Numbered from the stretch's first letter, positions 41,053 through 50,028 are shown. The stretch: DNA of 64,000 nucleotides from Bacteroidales bacterium (GCA_016936505.1 JAFGXS010000011.1:62001-126000); one strand, 5' to 3'. The notes: a model not told the origin generated them from the letters alone. Program-made: numbers and translations.

Positions 41053-43800
41053 ATGAAGAAATTTAAAAACGCAATCATTGTTTTTGTTGTACTCGCTTTT
41101 CTTGTTTATCTATTCGGACTATTTATTGACTATTACGGCGACTGGCTTTGGTTCCGACAACTGGGTTACAGCACAGTTTATGACACCATGATTTTTTCAC
41201 AGGTTGTATCTTTCATTATCTTTTTTGTGATTTTTGTCCTGTTTGCCGGATTGCATGTCAGGCTGGCATACAAATGGGGAACACAAAGCCGCAATTCAAG
41301 TTTTTTACCCGATGATGATCCCCGGCAGCTTATCATGCCAATATACAAAGGAAAAACTGTTTTCTGGATTTGGACTATGCTGGTTTTGTTTTTTGGAGTA
41401 ATTATGGGTTCCACAGCCACAGGGCACTGGAATCAGTTTCTTCAATTTACTCATGCTTCATCATTCGGAATTAAAGAACCCATTTTTAATCTGGATGCAG
41501 GATTTTATGTATTTAAGCTCCCTGTTTACGAATTTATTGTAAGCTGGTATCTGTCTATGGTTTCTCTGACAATTGTTGCTGTTTTGCTGTCTTATTATTT
41601 AGACAGTGCCTTTTCTTTTACAGGTGGTAATTTCAGGATCTCCAAAAATGTAAAACGACACTTAACTTTATTAGGTGCATTCTTCATGCTGGGTATTACA
41701 GGTGTTTTCGCCATTAAATTGCTCAACACATTGTATTCATCGCATGGCGTGGCCTATGGGCCATCTTATATGGATGTTCATGCTCAGATTCCTGCTTACT
41801 GGACTATTCTATTTACTACATTTATTATTTCACTTCTGTTGTTTTTCTATCCGCTGTACCAAAAGAAAAAAGTTGTTTTGGGCACGATAGGTGTTTGGGC
41901 CTTTATACTGATCGGATTTGTGTGGATCTATCCCGGCATCATCCAGCAATATGTTGTCAAACCCAACGAACTGCAAAAAGAAACCCCATATATATTAAAC
42001 AACATCAAATTTACACGTGATGCTTTCGGGCTCAATAAGGTGCAGGTCAAAGACTTTCCTGTAAATGACAGCCTCACTTATCAGGATATTAAAGACAATC
42101 ATCATACCATAGAAAATGTACGTTTGTGGGATCGCAGGCCATTGATCAGAACCTACAAACAATTACAGGAGATCAGATTGTATTACGACTTTAAAAGCGT
42201 ACAGGTTGACCGTTATCATTTTAATAAATATACAGAAGTGGCCCTGGCGGCGAGGGAACTACCCTACACTGAAATTCCAATCAGAGCTCAGACCTGGGTA
42301 AATAAACATTTGATTTTTACCCATGGCTACGGTCTTGTTATGAACCCGGTAAATCAAATTTCACCTAACGGAATGCCCGAATTTATTGTTCGTGACATCC
42401 CCCCCGTTGCCACTGTTCCGCTGAACCTGAAACAAATGGGCATCTATTATGGAGAAGAAACCTATCAGTACGTTCTGGTCAATACCAAAACCAAAGAATT
42501 TGATTATCCCAAAGCCAATGAAAACGTTTATACTAATTATTCTGGCAGAGGTGGTGTACGCATCTCCAACTGGTTCCGCCGATTTGTTTATGCCTGGAAA
42601 CTTTCAGATATTAAGATCCTGCTAACAGGATATCTGACCGATAAAAGTCGTATCATGTTGTACCGGGTTATCACCGAGCGCGATAAAATACTGGCTCCAT
42701 TTTTATCATACGACACTGAACCCTATCTTGTAGTTGGGAAAAACGGAGACTTGTACTGGATACACGATGCTTACACAACCAGCAATATGTTCCCTTATTC
42801 TGAACCGGTATTTCAGAATGTAGCCCAACGTGGGATCAATTACATCAACAATTCTGTAAAAGTGGTGATTGATGCATACAACGGTGATGTTACCTATTAT
42901 GTGATCCATCCTGACGATCCTTTGATTAAGACGTATGAAAAAATTTATCCGAAACTGTTTAAACCGTTTAGTGAAATGCCCGATTTCCTGAAATCGCATA
43001 TACGTTATCCCACCGATCTGTTCAATATACAAACCAAAATGTACAATGTGTACCACATGACAGATCCGAAAGTATTCTATAACCAGGAAGATTATTGGCA
43101 AATTCCAAACGAGATTTACAATACAGGGCAGCAAAAAATGTTTCCTTACTACATTATCATGCGATTACCCCAAACCCAAAAAGAAGAATACATACTTATG
43201 ATTCCTCTAACCCCCTCAAACAAGGACAATATGATTGCCTGGATGTGTGCCCGTTGTGACGCCCCAAATTATGGTGAGCTAATTCGTTATGCCTTACCAA
43301 AAGACAAACTGATATACGGGCCTATGCAAATTGAAGCCCGGATTAATCAAAAACCAGATATTTCTGCAGAGCTGACCTTATGGGGCCAGGAAGGTTCACA
43401 GGTTATTAAAGGAAATCAGCTGGTTATTCCCATCAAAAACTCTTTCATTTATGTGGAACCGGTTTATTTACAATCAGAAGAGGGCCAGATTCCTGAACTC
43501 AAACGGGTAATAGTAGCCTACAAAGATCAGATAGAAATGAAGCCTACACTTGATGAGGCTTTACAAGCTGTGTTCGGAGTTACCGTTAACAACCAAAATA
43601 CAGCCCAGGAAAGCGTAACACAAGCCGTGCTGCAAAAATCCCCTTTATCTGACCAGGCAAAACAGGCATTAACCCATTACAATAACGCATTGAATTATTT
43701 AAAAAATTCGGACTGGGCAGGTTACGGAAAAGAAATGGATACTGTGAAAAAGATTCTTTCCCGCATGGCTCAGACCCAAAAAGAAGAAACAAAGAAATAA
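41053..43800 (+). CDS. UPF0182 family membrane protein
   Basis: 915 aa; DWLWFRQLGYSTVYDTMIFSQ; FTRDAFGLNKV; IRYPTDLFNIQTKMYNVYHMTDPKVFYNQEDYW. Confidence 0.92.
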   Translation: MKKFKNAIIVFVVLAFLVYLFGLFIDYYGDWLWFRQLGYSTVYDTMIFSQVVSFIIFFVIFVLFAGLHVRLAYKWGTQSRNSSFLPDDDPRQLIMPIYKGKTVFWIWTMLVLFFGVIMGSTATGHWNQFLQFTHASSFGIKEPIFNLDAGFYVFKLPVYEFIVSWYLSMVSLTIVAVLLSYYLDSAFSFTGGNFRISKNVKRHLTLLGAFFMLGITGVFAIKLLNTLYSSHGVAYGPSYMDVHAQIPAYWTILFTTFIISLLLFFYPLYQKKKVVLGTIGVWAFILIGFVWIYPGIIQQYVVKPNELQKETPYILNNIKFTRDAFGLNKVQVKDFPVNDSLTYQDIKDNHHTIENVRLWDRRPLIRTYKQLQEIRLYYDFKSVQVDRYHFNKYTEVALAARELPYTEIPIRAQTWVNKHLIFTHGYGLVMNPVNQISPNGMPEFIVRDIPPVATVPLNLKQMGIYYGEETYQYVLVNTKTKEFDYPKANENVYTNYSGRGGVRISNWFRRFVYAWKLSDIKILLTGYLTDKSRIMLYRVITERDKILAPFLSYDTEPYLVVGKNGDLYWIHDAYTTSNMFPYSEPVFQNVAQRGINYINNSVKVVIDAYNGDVTYYVIHPDDPLIKTYEKIYPKLFKPFSEMPDFLKSHIRYPTDLFNIQTKMYNVYHMTDPKVFYNQEDYWQIPNEIYNTGQQKMFPYYIIMRLPQTQKEEYILMIPLTPSNKDNMIAWMCARCDAPNYGELIRYALPKDKLIYGPMQIEARINQKPDISAELTLWGQEGSQVIKGNQLVIPIKNSFIYVEPVYLQSEEGQIPELKRVIVAYKDQIEMKPTLDEALQAVFGVTVNNQNTAQESVTQAVLQKSPLSDQAKQALTHYNNALNYLKNSDWAGYGKEMDTVKKILSRMAQTQKEETKK

Positions 43801-43809
43801 AACCAATTT

Positions 43810-44622
43810 ATGATTCAAAACCTTGTTTTTATTTTATCAGCTGTATTCTTTATTGTTACACTGCTGATCATTTACTTTTTTGTGCTCAAACCAAGAAAAG
43901 CACACCCCGAATTATTGAAAAAACCTTTTCCTGAACCTTACAAAAGGATTTTGAAAAAAAGAGTTTTGTTTTACAGAAACCTTCCGGCAGAAAAGAAAAC
44001 AGAGTTCGAAAGGAGAATTCTATTATTCATGGCCGAAAAAGACATCCTTGGTGTTGAAACACAAATTGATGATACGGACAGGCTTTTGGTTGCAGCCAGT
44101 GCAGTAATTCCAATGTTTGGGTACGATTACTTCAGGTATCCAACGGTAAAGGAAGTTTTAATTTATCCCCATTCGTTTGATAAAGAGTTCCAAACAGACG
44201 ACATGGCCCAACAGAAAAATATTTTGGGTATGGTTGGAGACGGGTTTATGCGTGGAAGTGTTGTACTATCAAAACCTGATCTGGAAGCCGCATTTGACGG
44301 AACCCGGCACATACATAATGTTGGCATTCATGAATTCACTCATTTAATTGACGGAGCCGACGGGGCAACTGACGGAGTTCCGGAGATTCTGATTGAACAT
44401 TCCTTTGTAATGCCCTGGCTGAAGGAGATCAGGAGAGAAATGGAAAAAATAGTTAGCCATCATTCAGATATTAATCCTTATGGTTTAACCAATAATGCAG
44501 AGTTTTTAGCTGTGGTAAGCGAATACTTTTTTGACGACCCAGAAAAAATGAAAAGCCGTCATAAGGAACTATACGATATTATGGTTCAGATTTTCCACCA
44601 AAAACCAGACGATTATGTTTAG
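43810..44622 (+). CDS. MtfA-like zinc-dependent peptidase family protein
   Basis: VGIHEFTHLIDGADGATDGVPE HExxH-type motif; N-terminal TM. Confidence 0.85.
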   Translation: MIQNLVFILSAVFFIVTLLIIYFFVLKPRKAHPELLKKPFPEPYKRILKKRVLFYRNLPAEKKTEFERRILLFMAEKDILGVETQIDDTDRLLVAASAVIPMFGYDYFRYPTVKEVLIYPHSFDKEFQTDDMAQQKNILGMVGDGFMRGSVVLSKPDLEAAFDGTRHIHNVGIHEFTHLIDGADGATDGVPEILIEHSFVMPWLKEIRREMEKIVSHHSDINPYGLTNNAEFLAVVSEYFFDDPEKMKSRHKELYDIMVQIFHQKPDDYV

Positions 44623-44711
44623 TTAAAACAATACCCATCAACACTTTTTCTTATAAATTACAGGTGAGGACGTCATTGGTTGTTACAACACTCTATCATG
44701 AACAGGAATAG

Positions 44712-44743
44712 CCATTCACCGACAGGCTTCCGCCGTTCACCGA
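44712..44743 (+). promoter_or_regulatory. Candidate LytTR response-regulator operator: two direct repeats CC[A/G]TTCACCGA, 21-bp period
   Basis: CCATTCACCGA at 44712-44722 and CCGTTCACCGA at 44733-44743, 30 bp upstream of TATATTTG -7 box (44774-44781). Confidence 0.7.
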
Positions 44744-44773
44744 TTTTTGTTTCCCCACAAGAACATTGCAACT

Positions 44774-44781
44774 TATATTTG
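44774..44781 (+). promoter_or_regulatory. Bacteroidota -7 promoter box TATATTTG for the LiaF-like/micro-protein/LytS-LytTR cluster
   Basis: TAnnTTTG consensus, 29 nt upstream of ATG 44811. Confidence 0.55.
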
Positions 44782-44810
44782 CATTGAAATTCATTCCAAA
44801 GACTAAAAAA

Positions 44811-45530
44811 ATGGAAAACTATTCAAACAGACACAGTGCTTCAAAAGATGGAAAATTTATCATCGGAGGCATATTAATTATTATCGGATTCCTTGCTATG
44901 CTAGGAAACTTCGACTTTATCGACGGTAGTATTTCTCACTACATATTTAACTGGAAAAGCATATTAATTTTTATCGGACTTTACCTGTTGGCAGCACGTC
45001 CTCATAAAAAATCAGGATATATTCTTATAGGTATTGGTGTTATATTCTGGTTACCCGAAATTTTCGGGCAAAGCATTTACCTGCATCAGGTGTTCTGGCC
45101 ATTGGTACTGATTGGTGTTGGGTATCTTTTAATAAGAAGACACCTTAACTCTGACCAGCACCACTCGGGAGAACCTCATGAAAAAGGCGCCGACGGATTC
45201 CTGGAAGACGCCTCAATTTTTGGTGGCGGCATAAAAGTAATTCAGTCCAAAAACTTTAAAGGAGGAAATATCACAGCAATTTTTGGCGGATCAGAATTTG
45301 ATATGCGTGATGTAGAAATGGCAAATGATATAGCTATTATTGATGTATTTACCATCTTCGGGGGAACCAAAATCATTGTTCCTGAAAGCTGGTCTGTTCA
45401 ATCAGATGCTTTCGCAATGTTCGGTGGACTTTCAGACAAAAGAAGAATCAGCATTAAAGATCAGGCAGGAAATAAGTTAATTATTAAAGGACTGGTAATT
45501 TTCGGCGGAGTTGAGATCAAAAGCTTTTAA
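44811..45530 (+). CDS. LiaF-like / DUF5668-type transmembrane protein
   Basis: N-terminal TM repeats followed by beta-rich ...ASIFGGGIKVIQSKNFKGGNITAIFGGSEFDMRDVEMANDIAIIDVFTIFGGTKIIVPESW. Confidence 0.8.
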   Translation: MENYSNRHSASKDGKFIIGGILIIIGFLAMLGNFDFIDGSISHYIFNWKSILIFIGLYLLAARPHKKSGYILIGIGVIFWLPEIFGQSIYLHQVFWPLVLIGVGYLLIRRHLNSDQHHSGEPHEKGADGFLEDASIFGGGIKVIQSKNFKGGNITAIFGGSEFDMRDVEMANDIAIIDVFTIFGGTKIIVPESWSVQSDAFAMFGGLSDKRRISIKDQAGNKLIIKGLVIFGGVEIKSF

Positions 45531-45565
45531 ATCAAACAAGCATAATCACTTATAATACTAATGTC

Positions 45566-45721
45566 ATGAAAGCAAAATCATTCACATCCATAAAATTTCA
45601 GCAAGGTTTATTTTCGAACCAAAGAAATCAAACCAGAAGAAACAATCCAAACAACCTGATGACCGGTTCTCCGGAGTTATCAGCAAACTGGATGAACCGC
45701 AGTAACTTCTTTGACAGTTAA
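45566..45721 (+). CDS. Tandem micro-protein family member 1 (51 aa): MKAKSFTSIKFQQGLFSNQRNQTRRNNPNNLMTGSPELSANWMNRSNFFDS
   Basis: Aligns ungapped over 51 aa with members 2 and 3. Confidence 0.68.
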   Translation: MKAKSFTSIKFQQGLFSNQRNQTRRNNPNNLMTGSPELSANWMNRSNFFDS

Positions 45722-45800
45722 ATCAGACTTCGTTGCTTAATTTCTGTAACTAAAAAAGACCAAAACAGTCATATTAGTAAAACACAAAAAATTTAAAGTC

Positions 45801-45956
45801 ATGAAAACAGATGCAAAGAGTTCCTTAAGATTTTACCCGGGTTATTTCAATGCCCCCAGGAATTACCAAAGAAAAGGCAAAAATCGCCTGGCCATGACAG
45901 CCTGCCATCCAAACCTCAGGAGCTGGTTAAATCCACAAAATCTGTTCGATCTTTAA
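45801..45956 (+). CDS. Tandem micro-protein family member 2 (51 aa): MKTDAKSSLRFYPGYFNAPRNYQRKGKNRLAMTACHPNLRSWLNPQNLFDL
   Basis: Same length and pattern F-x-P-G-Y-[FY], [ML]TACHP, SWLN, LF as member 3. Confidence 0.78.
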   Translation: MKTDAKSSLRFYPGYFNAPRNYQRKGKNRLAMTACHPNLRSWLNPQNLFDL

Positions 45957-46013
45957 TTGTTACGGATTCATTAAATACTAAAACAGGCTTTAAAAACGAC
46001 TAAATTCAGAATC

Positions 46014-46169
46014 ATGAGAACAAATCAGACATATGAATTCAGATTCTTTCCGGGTTACTATTCAAAACCCGGAAATTATCAGAACAACGAGAATAAACGT
46101 CGTGTTCTTACAGCCTGTCATCCTTCCGTCTGGAGCTGGCTTAACAGCAAAACTCTATTTACTCATTAA
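46014..46169 (+). CDS. Tandem micro-protein family member 3 (51 aa): MRTNQTYEFRFFPGYYSKPGNYQNNENKRRVLTACHPSVWSWLNSKTLFTH
   Basis: As member 2. Confidence 0.78.
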   Translation: MRTNQTYEFRFFPGYYSKPGNYQNNENKRRVLTACHPSVWSWLNSKTLFTH

Positions 46170-46193
46170 CAATAATCACTAAAAAAACTTATC

Positions 46194-46343
46194 ATGAAAT
46201 CACTGGCCAATTCATTCAAATTCTACACCGGATACTTTCGGTCTCCGAGAGTAGAACAAAGAAAAAACCACTCAAGACATTCATTAACCAGTTGCTGCTG
46301 TTCCAAATGGCGCTGGGGCAGCGAATCTTTTTTTAACTTGTAA
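46194..46343 (+). CDS. Tandem micro-protein family member 4 (49 aa, CCC variant): MKSLANSFKFYTGYFRSPRVEQRKNHSRHSLTSCCCSKWRWGSESFFNL
   Basis: Shares SFKFYTGYF, LTSC, W and FF motifs with the other members. Confidence 0.73.
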   Translation: MKSLANSFKFYTGYFRSPRVEQRKNHSRHSLTSCCCSKWRWGSESFFNL

Positions 46344-46408
46344 AATTTGCATCATGAACAATTTTACAGAACATTGTTACCCGTCTAACCTGTGAAAACC
46401 CTTTTTAA

Positions 46409-47464
46409 ATGACTACGCTGAACCCCGTATCGCAAAACAAGAATTATCTGATTACCTACCCTATGGTTTGGACAGTTATTGTAGCACTTCACATGCTGGT
46501 TCTGAATTTGTTTTACGATGTCAACAGCCTGGTCAGCTTTACCGATGCACTGGTATTCAATGTCCTTTTTATGATCATTGGATACAGTCTTTGGTTTGTG
46601 ATCCGGTTTAATCTTAAAGAAAAACCTTCCATTTTTGATATCGTTTTCAATCATTTACTGGTAGCTCTTGTCGTCATCGCCATTTGGCTAGCTGCCGGAT
46701 ATTTTATTCTTTCGTACCTCTTCACCAACAATAACGATTATCTTTCGTTCCTGCGCATTACACTTCCCTGGCGTGCCGTCACAGGTTTCTTTTACTATCT
46801 GATTTTTGTTTTGTTTTACTACCTGCTCATTTATAATGACGATCTACAGGAAAAGTTAAGAATGGAAAACGAATTGCAAAAACTGGTTACTGAGGCCGAG
46901 CTTAATGCCTTGAAATCACAAATTAACCCTCACTTTTTATTCAATAGTCTGAACTCTATCAGCTCGCTTACCATCAGCAATCCCGATAAGGCACAGGAAA
47001 TGGTAATCAAACTTTCCGACTTTCTCAGGTATTCATTAAGCCATGATAAGAATGAACAAACCAGTTTAAAAGAAGAATTTGAGAACCTGTTGCGCTATCT
47101 CGAAATTGAAAAGGTACGTTTTGGCAAGCGCCTGAACTTTATTCACAACATACCTGAACAGTGTTTTGAGGTTCATATTCCCAATATGATTTTACAGCCG
47201 CTTATTGAAAACTCTATTAAACACGGGGTATACAACAGTTCGGAGGAAACCGAAGTTGAAATAAAATGTACCGATAATAATAACTACCTTGTAATAGAAA
47301 TTACAAACGATTATGATCCAGATACCAAAAAACCCAAAGGAGAAGGTGTAGGACTTAAAAACATAAAAAAGCGGCTACAGCTGATATACGGACGAAGTGA
47401 TTTGTTGGAAACAATTGCCGAAAAAATGGTATTTAAAGCTATATTAACCATACCAAAACAGTAA
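46409..47464 (+). CDS. LytS/YehU-type sensor histidine kinase (His_kinase PF06580-like), 4 TM
   Basis: EAELNALKSQINPHFLFNSLNSISSLT; IPNMILQPLIENSIKHGV; GEGVGLKNIKKRLQLIYG. Confidence 0.93.
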   Translation: MTTLNPVSQNKNYLITYPMVWTVIVALHMLVLNLFYDVNSLVSFTDALVFNVLFMIIGYSLWFVIRFNLKEKPSIFDIVFNHLLVALVVIAIWLAAGYFILSYLFTNNNDYLSFLRITLPWRAVTGFFYYLIFVLFYYLLIYNDDLQEKLRMENELQKLVTEAELNALKSQINPHFLFNSLNSISSLTISNPDKAQEMVIKLSDFLRYSLSHDKNEQTSLKEEFENLLRYLEIEKVRFGKRLNFIHNIPEQCFEVHIPNMILQPLIENSIKHGVYNSSEETEVEIKCTDNNNYLVIEITNDYDPDTKKPKGEGVGLKNIKKRLQLIYGRSDLLETIAEKMVFKAILTIPKQ

Positions 47465-47467
47465 GTT

Positions 47468-48229
47468 ATGGAACAAACATTGCGCATTATCATCATTGAA
47501 GACGAACAACCTGCCAGAGAACTGGTTAAAGCCTATCTGAAATCTTATGAGAACCTGGAGCTTATAGCTGAATGTGAAAATGGTTTTGAAGGGATTAAAG
47601 CCATTCAGGAACATCAGCCCGATTTGGTTTTTCTGGATATTCAAATGCCCAAACTCACCGGATTTGAAATGCTGGAACTACTCGACGATGTTCCTGAAAT
47701 CATTTTCACTACAGCATACGACCAATTTGCAATAAAAGCTTTCGAACTTAATGCTATTGATTATCTGATGAAACCTTTTTCCAGAGATCGTTTCCATCAG
47801 GCACTGAATAAAGCATTTGAACGCATGCGAAACAAAACTGCTGAAGAGTCGAAACCGGCACTGGAAAAACTGAAAGAAAGCATCCGTGAGAAATCGGGTC
47901 CGCTGGAACGCATTTTCGTTAAAACAGGCAGCCATATCGACATGATTCCGGTTCCTGATATTTTTTACATTCAGGCGCAGGACGACTACGTTGAATTACA
48001 CAGCCCTAATGGTAGATTTCTAAAAAAAGAAACCATGGGCAGCATTGAAAAACAATTGCCTGAAGGACAGTTTCTCAGGGTACACCGCTCATCCATCATC
48101 AACACCAAGCAAATCGAAAAACTTGAGAAATACGGAAAAGAAAGTTATGTCGTTATTTTAAAAGACGGAACCCGCGTAATCGTAAGCAAAAGCCGGGTGA
48201 AGACTTTGAAAGAACAGTTGGGAATATAA
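47468..48229 (+). CDS. LytTR-family response regulator (receiver + LytTR DNA-binding domain)
   Basis: IIEDEQPARELVKAYL, DLVFLDIQMPKLTG, IFVKTGSHIDMIPVPDIFYIQAQDDYVELH, FLRVHRSSIINTKQIEKLEKYGKESYVVILKDGTRVIVSKSR. Confidence 0.95.
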   Translation: MEQTLRIIIIEDEQPARELVKAYLKSYENLELIAECENGFEGIKAIQEHQPDLVFLDIQMPKLTGFEMLELLDDVPEIIFTTAYDQFAIKAFELNAIDYLMKPFSRDRFHQALNKAFERMRNKTAEESKPALEKLKESIREKSGPLERIFVKTGSHIDMIPVPDIFYIQAQDDYVELHSPNGRFLKKETMGSIEKQLPEGQFLRVHRSSIINTKQIEKLEKYGKESYVVILKDGTRVIVSKSRVKTLKEQLGI

Positions 48230-48265
48230 AATTTGCGCCACCCCTTGATAACAAAATAACAAACT

Positions 48266-48844
48266 ATGAGTGAGTACATAAAGATCGGACTTATAGTTAT
48301 CTGGTTGCTGTTCTTAAGTTATTGGATTATTTTGGCACAGGTTACCAAAAAAGTTAAAAGCCAGGAACCCCTCTTACCAAGGTTTTTAAAATACTGGCTT
48401 CCTATTATCATTGCAGCTTACCTTTCAGGACCCGGAGAATGGTTTGGACATACATGGATAAGAGAAAATTTTGTTCCGCACTCCAATCAGGTTGGACTCA
48501 TCGGGATCTCAATTTGTTTTGTCGGATTAGTTACAGTAATCTGGTCACGTTATAATCTAGGAAAAAACTGGAGCTTTTCAGTCCAGGTAAAAGAAGATCA
48601 CGAGTTAATTCAAAACGGAATATACAAAATAATCAGGCATCCTATCTACACAGGTCTTCTGTTACTTTTTATAGGAAACACGTTGATTAATGGGGATTAC
48701 CGGGGAATCATTGCCGTAGTAATCGTATCTATTTCGCTTTGGTTTAAGATTAAAAAAGAGGAAAAATTACTCTTTGAGATTTTTGGCAAAGATTATATCG
48801 AGTATAAAAACAAAACAAAGGCTTTAATTCCTTTTGTTATTTGA
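48266..48844 (+). CDS. Isoprenylcysteine carboxyl methyltransferase-like (ICMT/PEMT) membrane protein
   Basis: LIQNGIYKIIRHPIYTGLLLLFIGNTLINGDYRG...KKEEKLLFEIFGKDYIEYKNKTKALIPF. Confidence 0.85.
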   Translation: MSEYIKIGLIVIWLLFLSYWIILAQVTKKVKSQEPLLPRFLKYWLPIIIAAYLSGPGEWFGHTWIRENFVPHSNQVGLIGISICFVGLVTVIWSRYNLGKNWSFSVQVKEDHELIQNGIYKIIRHPIYTGLLLLFIGNTLINGDYRGIIAVVIVSISLWFKIKKEEKLLFEIFGKDYIEYKNKTKALIPFVI

Positions 48845-48860
48845 ACATCGGAAATACTAT

Positions 48861-49808
48861 TTATTTGTTGATATACAGGTTTTTAACTTTTTCCACGAGT
48901 GTATTGGCCAGTTTCCAGTTGGACTCGTGTGTCCATCCGGCAATATGTGGTGACAAAACTACCTGATCCATATCTATCAGATCCGCAAAAGCCTGTGGCA
49001 GTTGTTTGGCATCCAGATGCTCGAACGACAGTCCTTCAAATTCAAGAACATCAAGACAGGCTCCGCGAACTTTTCCTGTTTTGAGATTCTTTACCAAATC
49101 AACCGTGTTCACAATTTTACCCCGGGCCGTATTAACAACAAAAACAGGTTTTTTAAATTTATTGATAAACTCATCGGTAACCAGAAAACGGGTTTCTTCA
49201 GTCAGCGGCAAATGTAAACTCACAACATCACACTGCTCAAAAAGTTCGTCCATTGTACTCTCGGTAACAAACTCGTCGCTAAAACCTTTTTTGTACTTGT
49301 CGTAAGCTAAAACATTTACATTAAAACCAAAAAGTTTGCGTGCAAAGGCACCTCCTGTATTACCATAACCGATAATTCCAATGGTTTTGCCTTCCAATTC
49401 AAGGCCCCTGTTTTCTTCTCTTTTCCAAATTCCTTTACGCACTTCTTCATCTGCCCGTCTCAGATTATTAAACAACATCAGCAACATCCCCACAGCCTGT
49501 TCTCCAACAGCATTTCGGTTTCCTTCGGGTGCGTTCAGACATATAATATTTTTGTTTTCAGCAAATGCAACATCAATATTTTCCATTCCGGCTCCCACAC
49601 GTCCAATAAATTTCAACTGTTTAGCCTTAGATAATATTTCTTCATCCAGCTTAATTTTACTTCTGATAATTATCCCTTCATATTCATTGATGATATTCAA
49701 AAAATCCGGTCTTTGATAACCCGGAAACGAATCGCACTGAAATCCTGCTTTTTCTAATCCTTCAACTAAATAAGGATGCGTTGTATCAACAAACAAAACT
49801 TTCTTCAT
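48861..49808 (-). CDS. D-isomer-specific 2-hydroxyacid dehydrogenase (phosphoglycerate dehydrogenase-like)
   Basis: GKTIGIIGYGNTGGAFARKL; VNTARGKIVNTVDLV; LSPHIAGWTHES; ATG at 49808. Confidence 0.9.
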   Translation of the reverse strand: MKKVLFVDTTHPYLVEGLEKAGFQCDSFPGYQRPDFLNIINEYEGIIIRSKIKLDEEILSKAKQLKFIGRVGAGMENIDVAFAENKNIICLNAPEGNRNAVGEQAVGMLLMLFNNLRRADEEVRKGIWKREENRGLELEGKTIGIIGYGNTGGAFARKLFGFNVNVLAYDKYKKGFSDEFVTESTMDELFEQCDVVSLHLPLTEETRFLVTDEFINKFKKPVFVVNTARGKIVNTVDLVKNLKTGKVRGACLDVLEFEGLSFEHLDAKQLPQAFADLIDMDQVVLSPHIAGWTHESNWKLANTLVEKVKNLYINK

Positions 49809-50028
49809 AGTTACTGTATTTAAGGTCGGAACAAAGGTCATAAAAAAACCATTGGGCAGAAAAGACAGAAGTTTGTTTTACAGCTTAAAACATCATAAAA
49901 ATGCCCGAAACATTATTTTGCCCTAAGCAAAACAAATCTTACCTTTGTCCTCTTGTTTTTAGAATTTTGATTTTTCACAACAATATTCTGGACAATTTTT
50001 TATATTTTTCGGTGATTATTAAAAAGTT

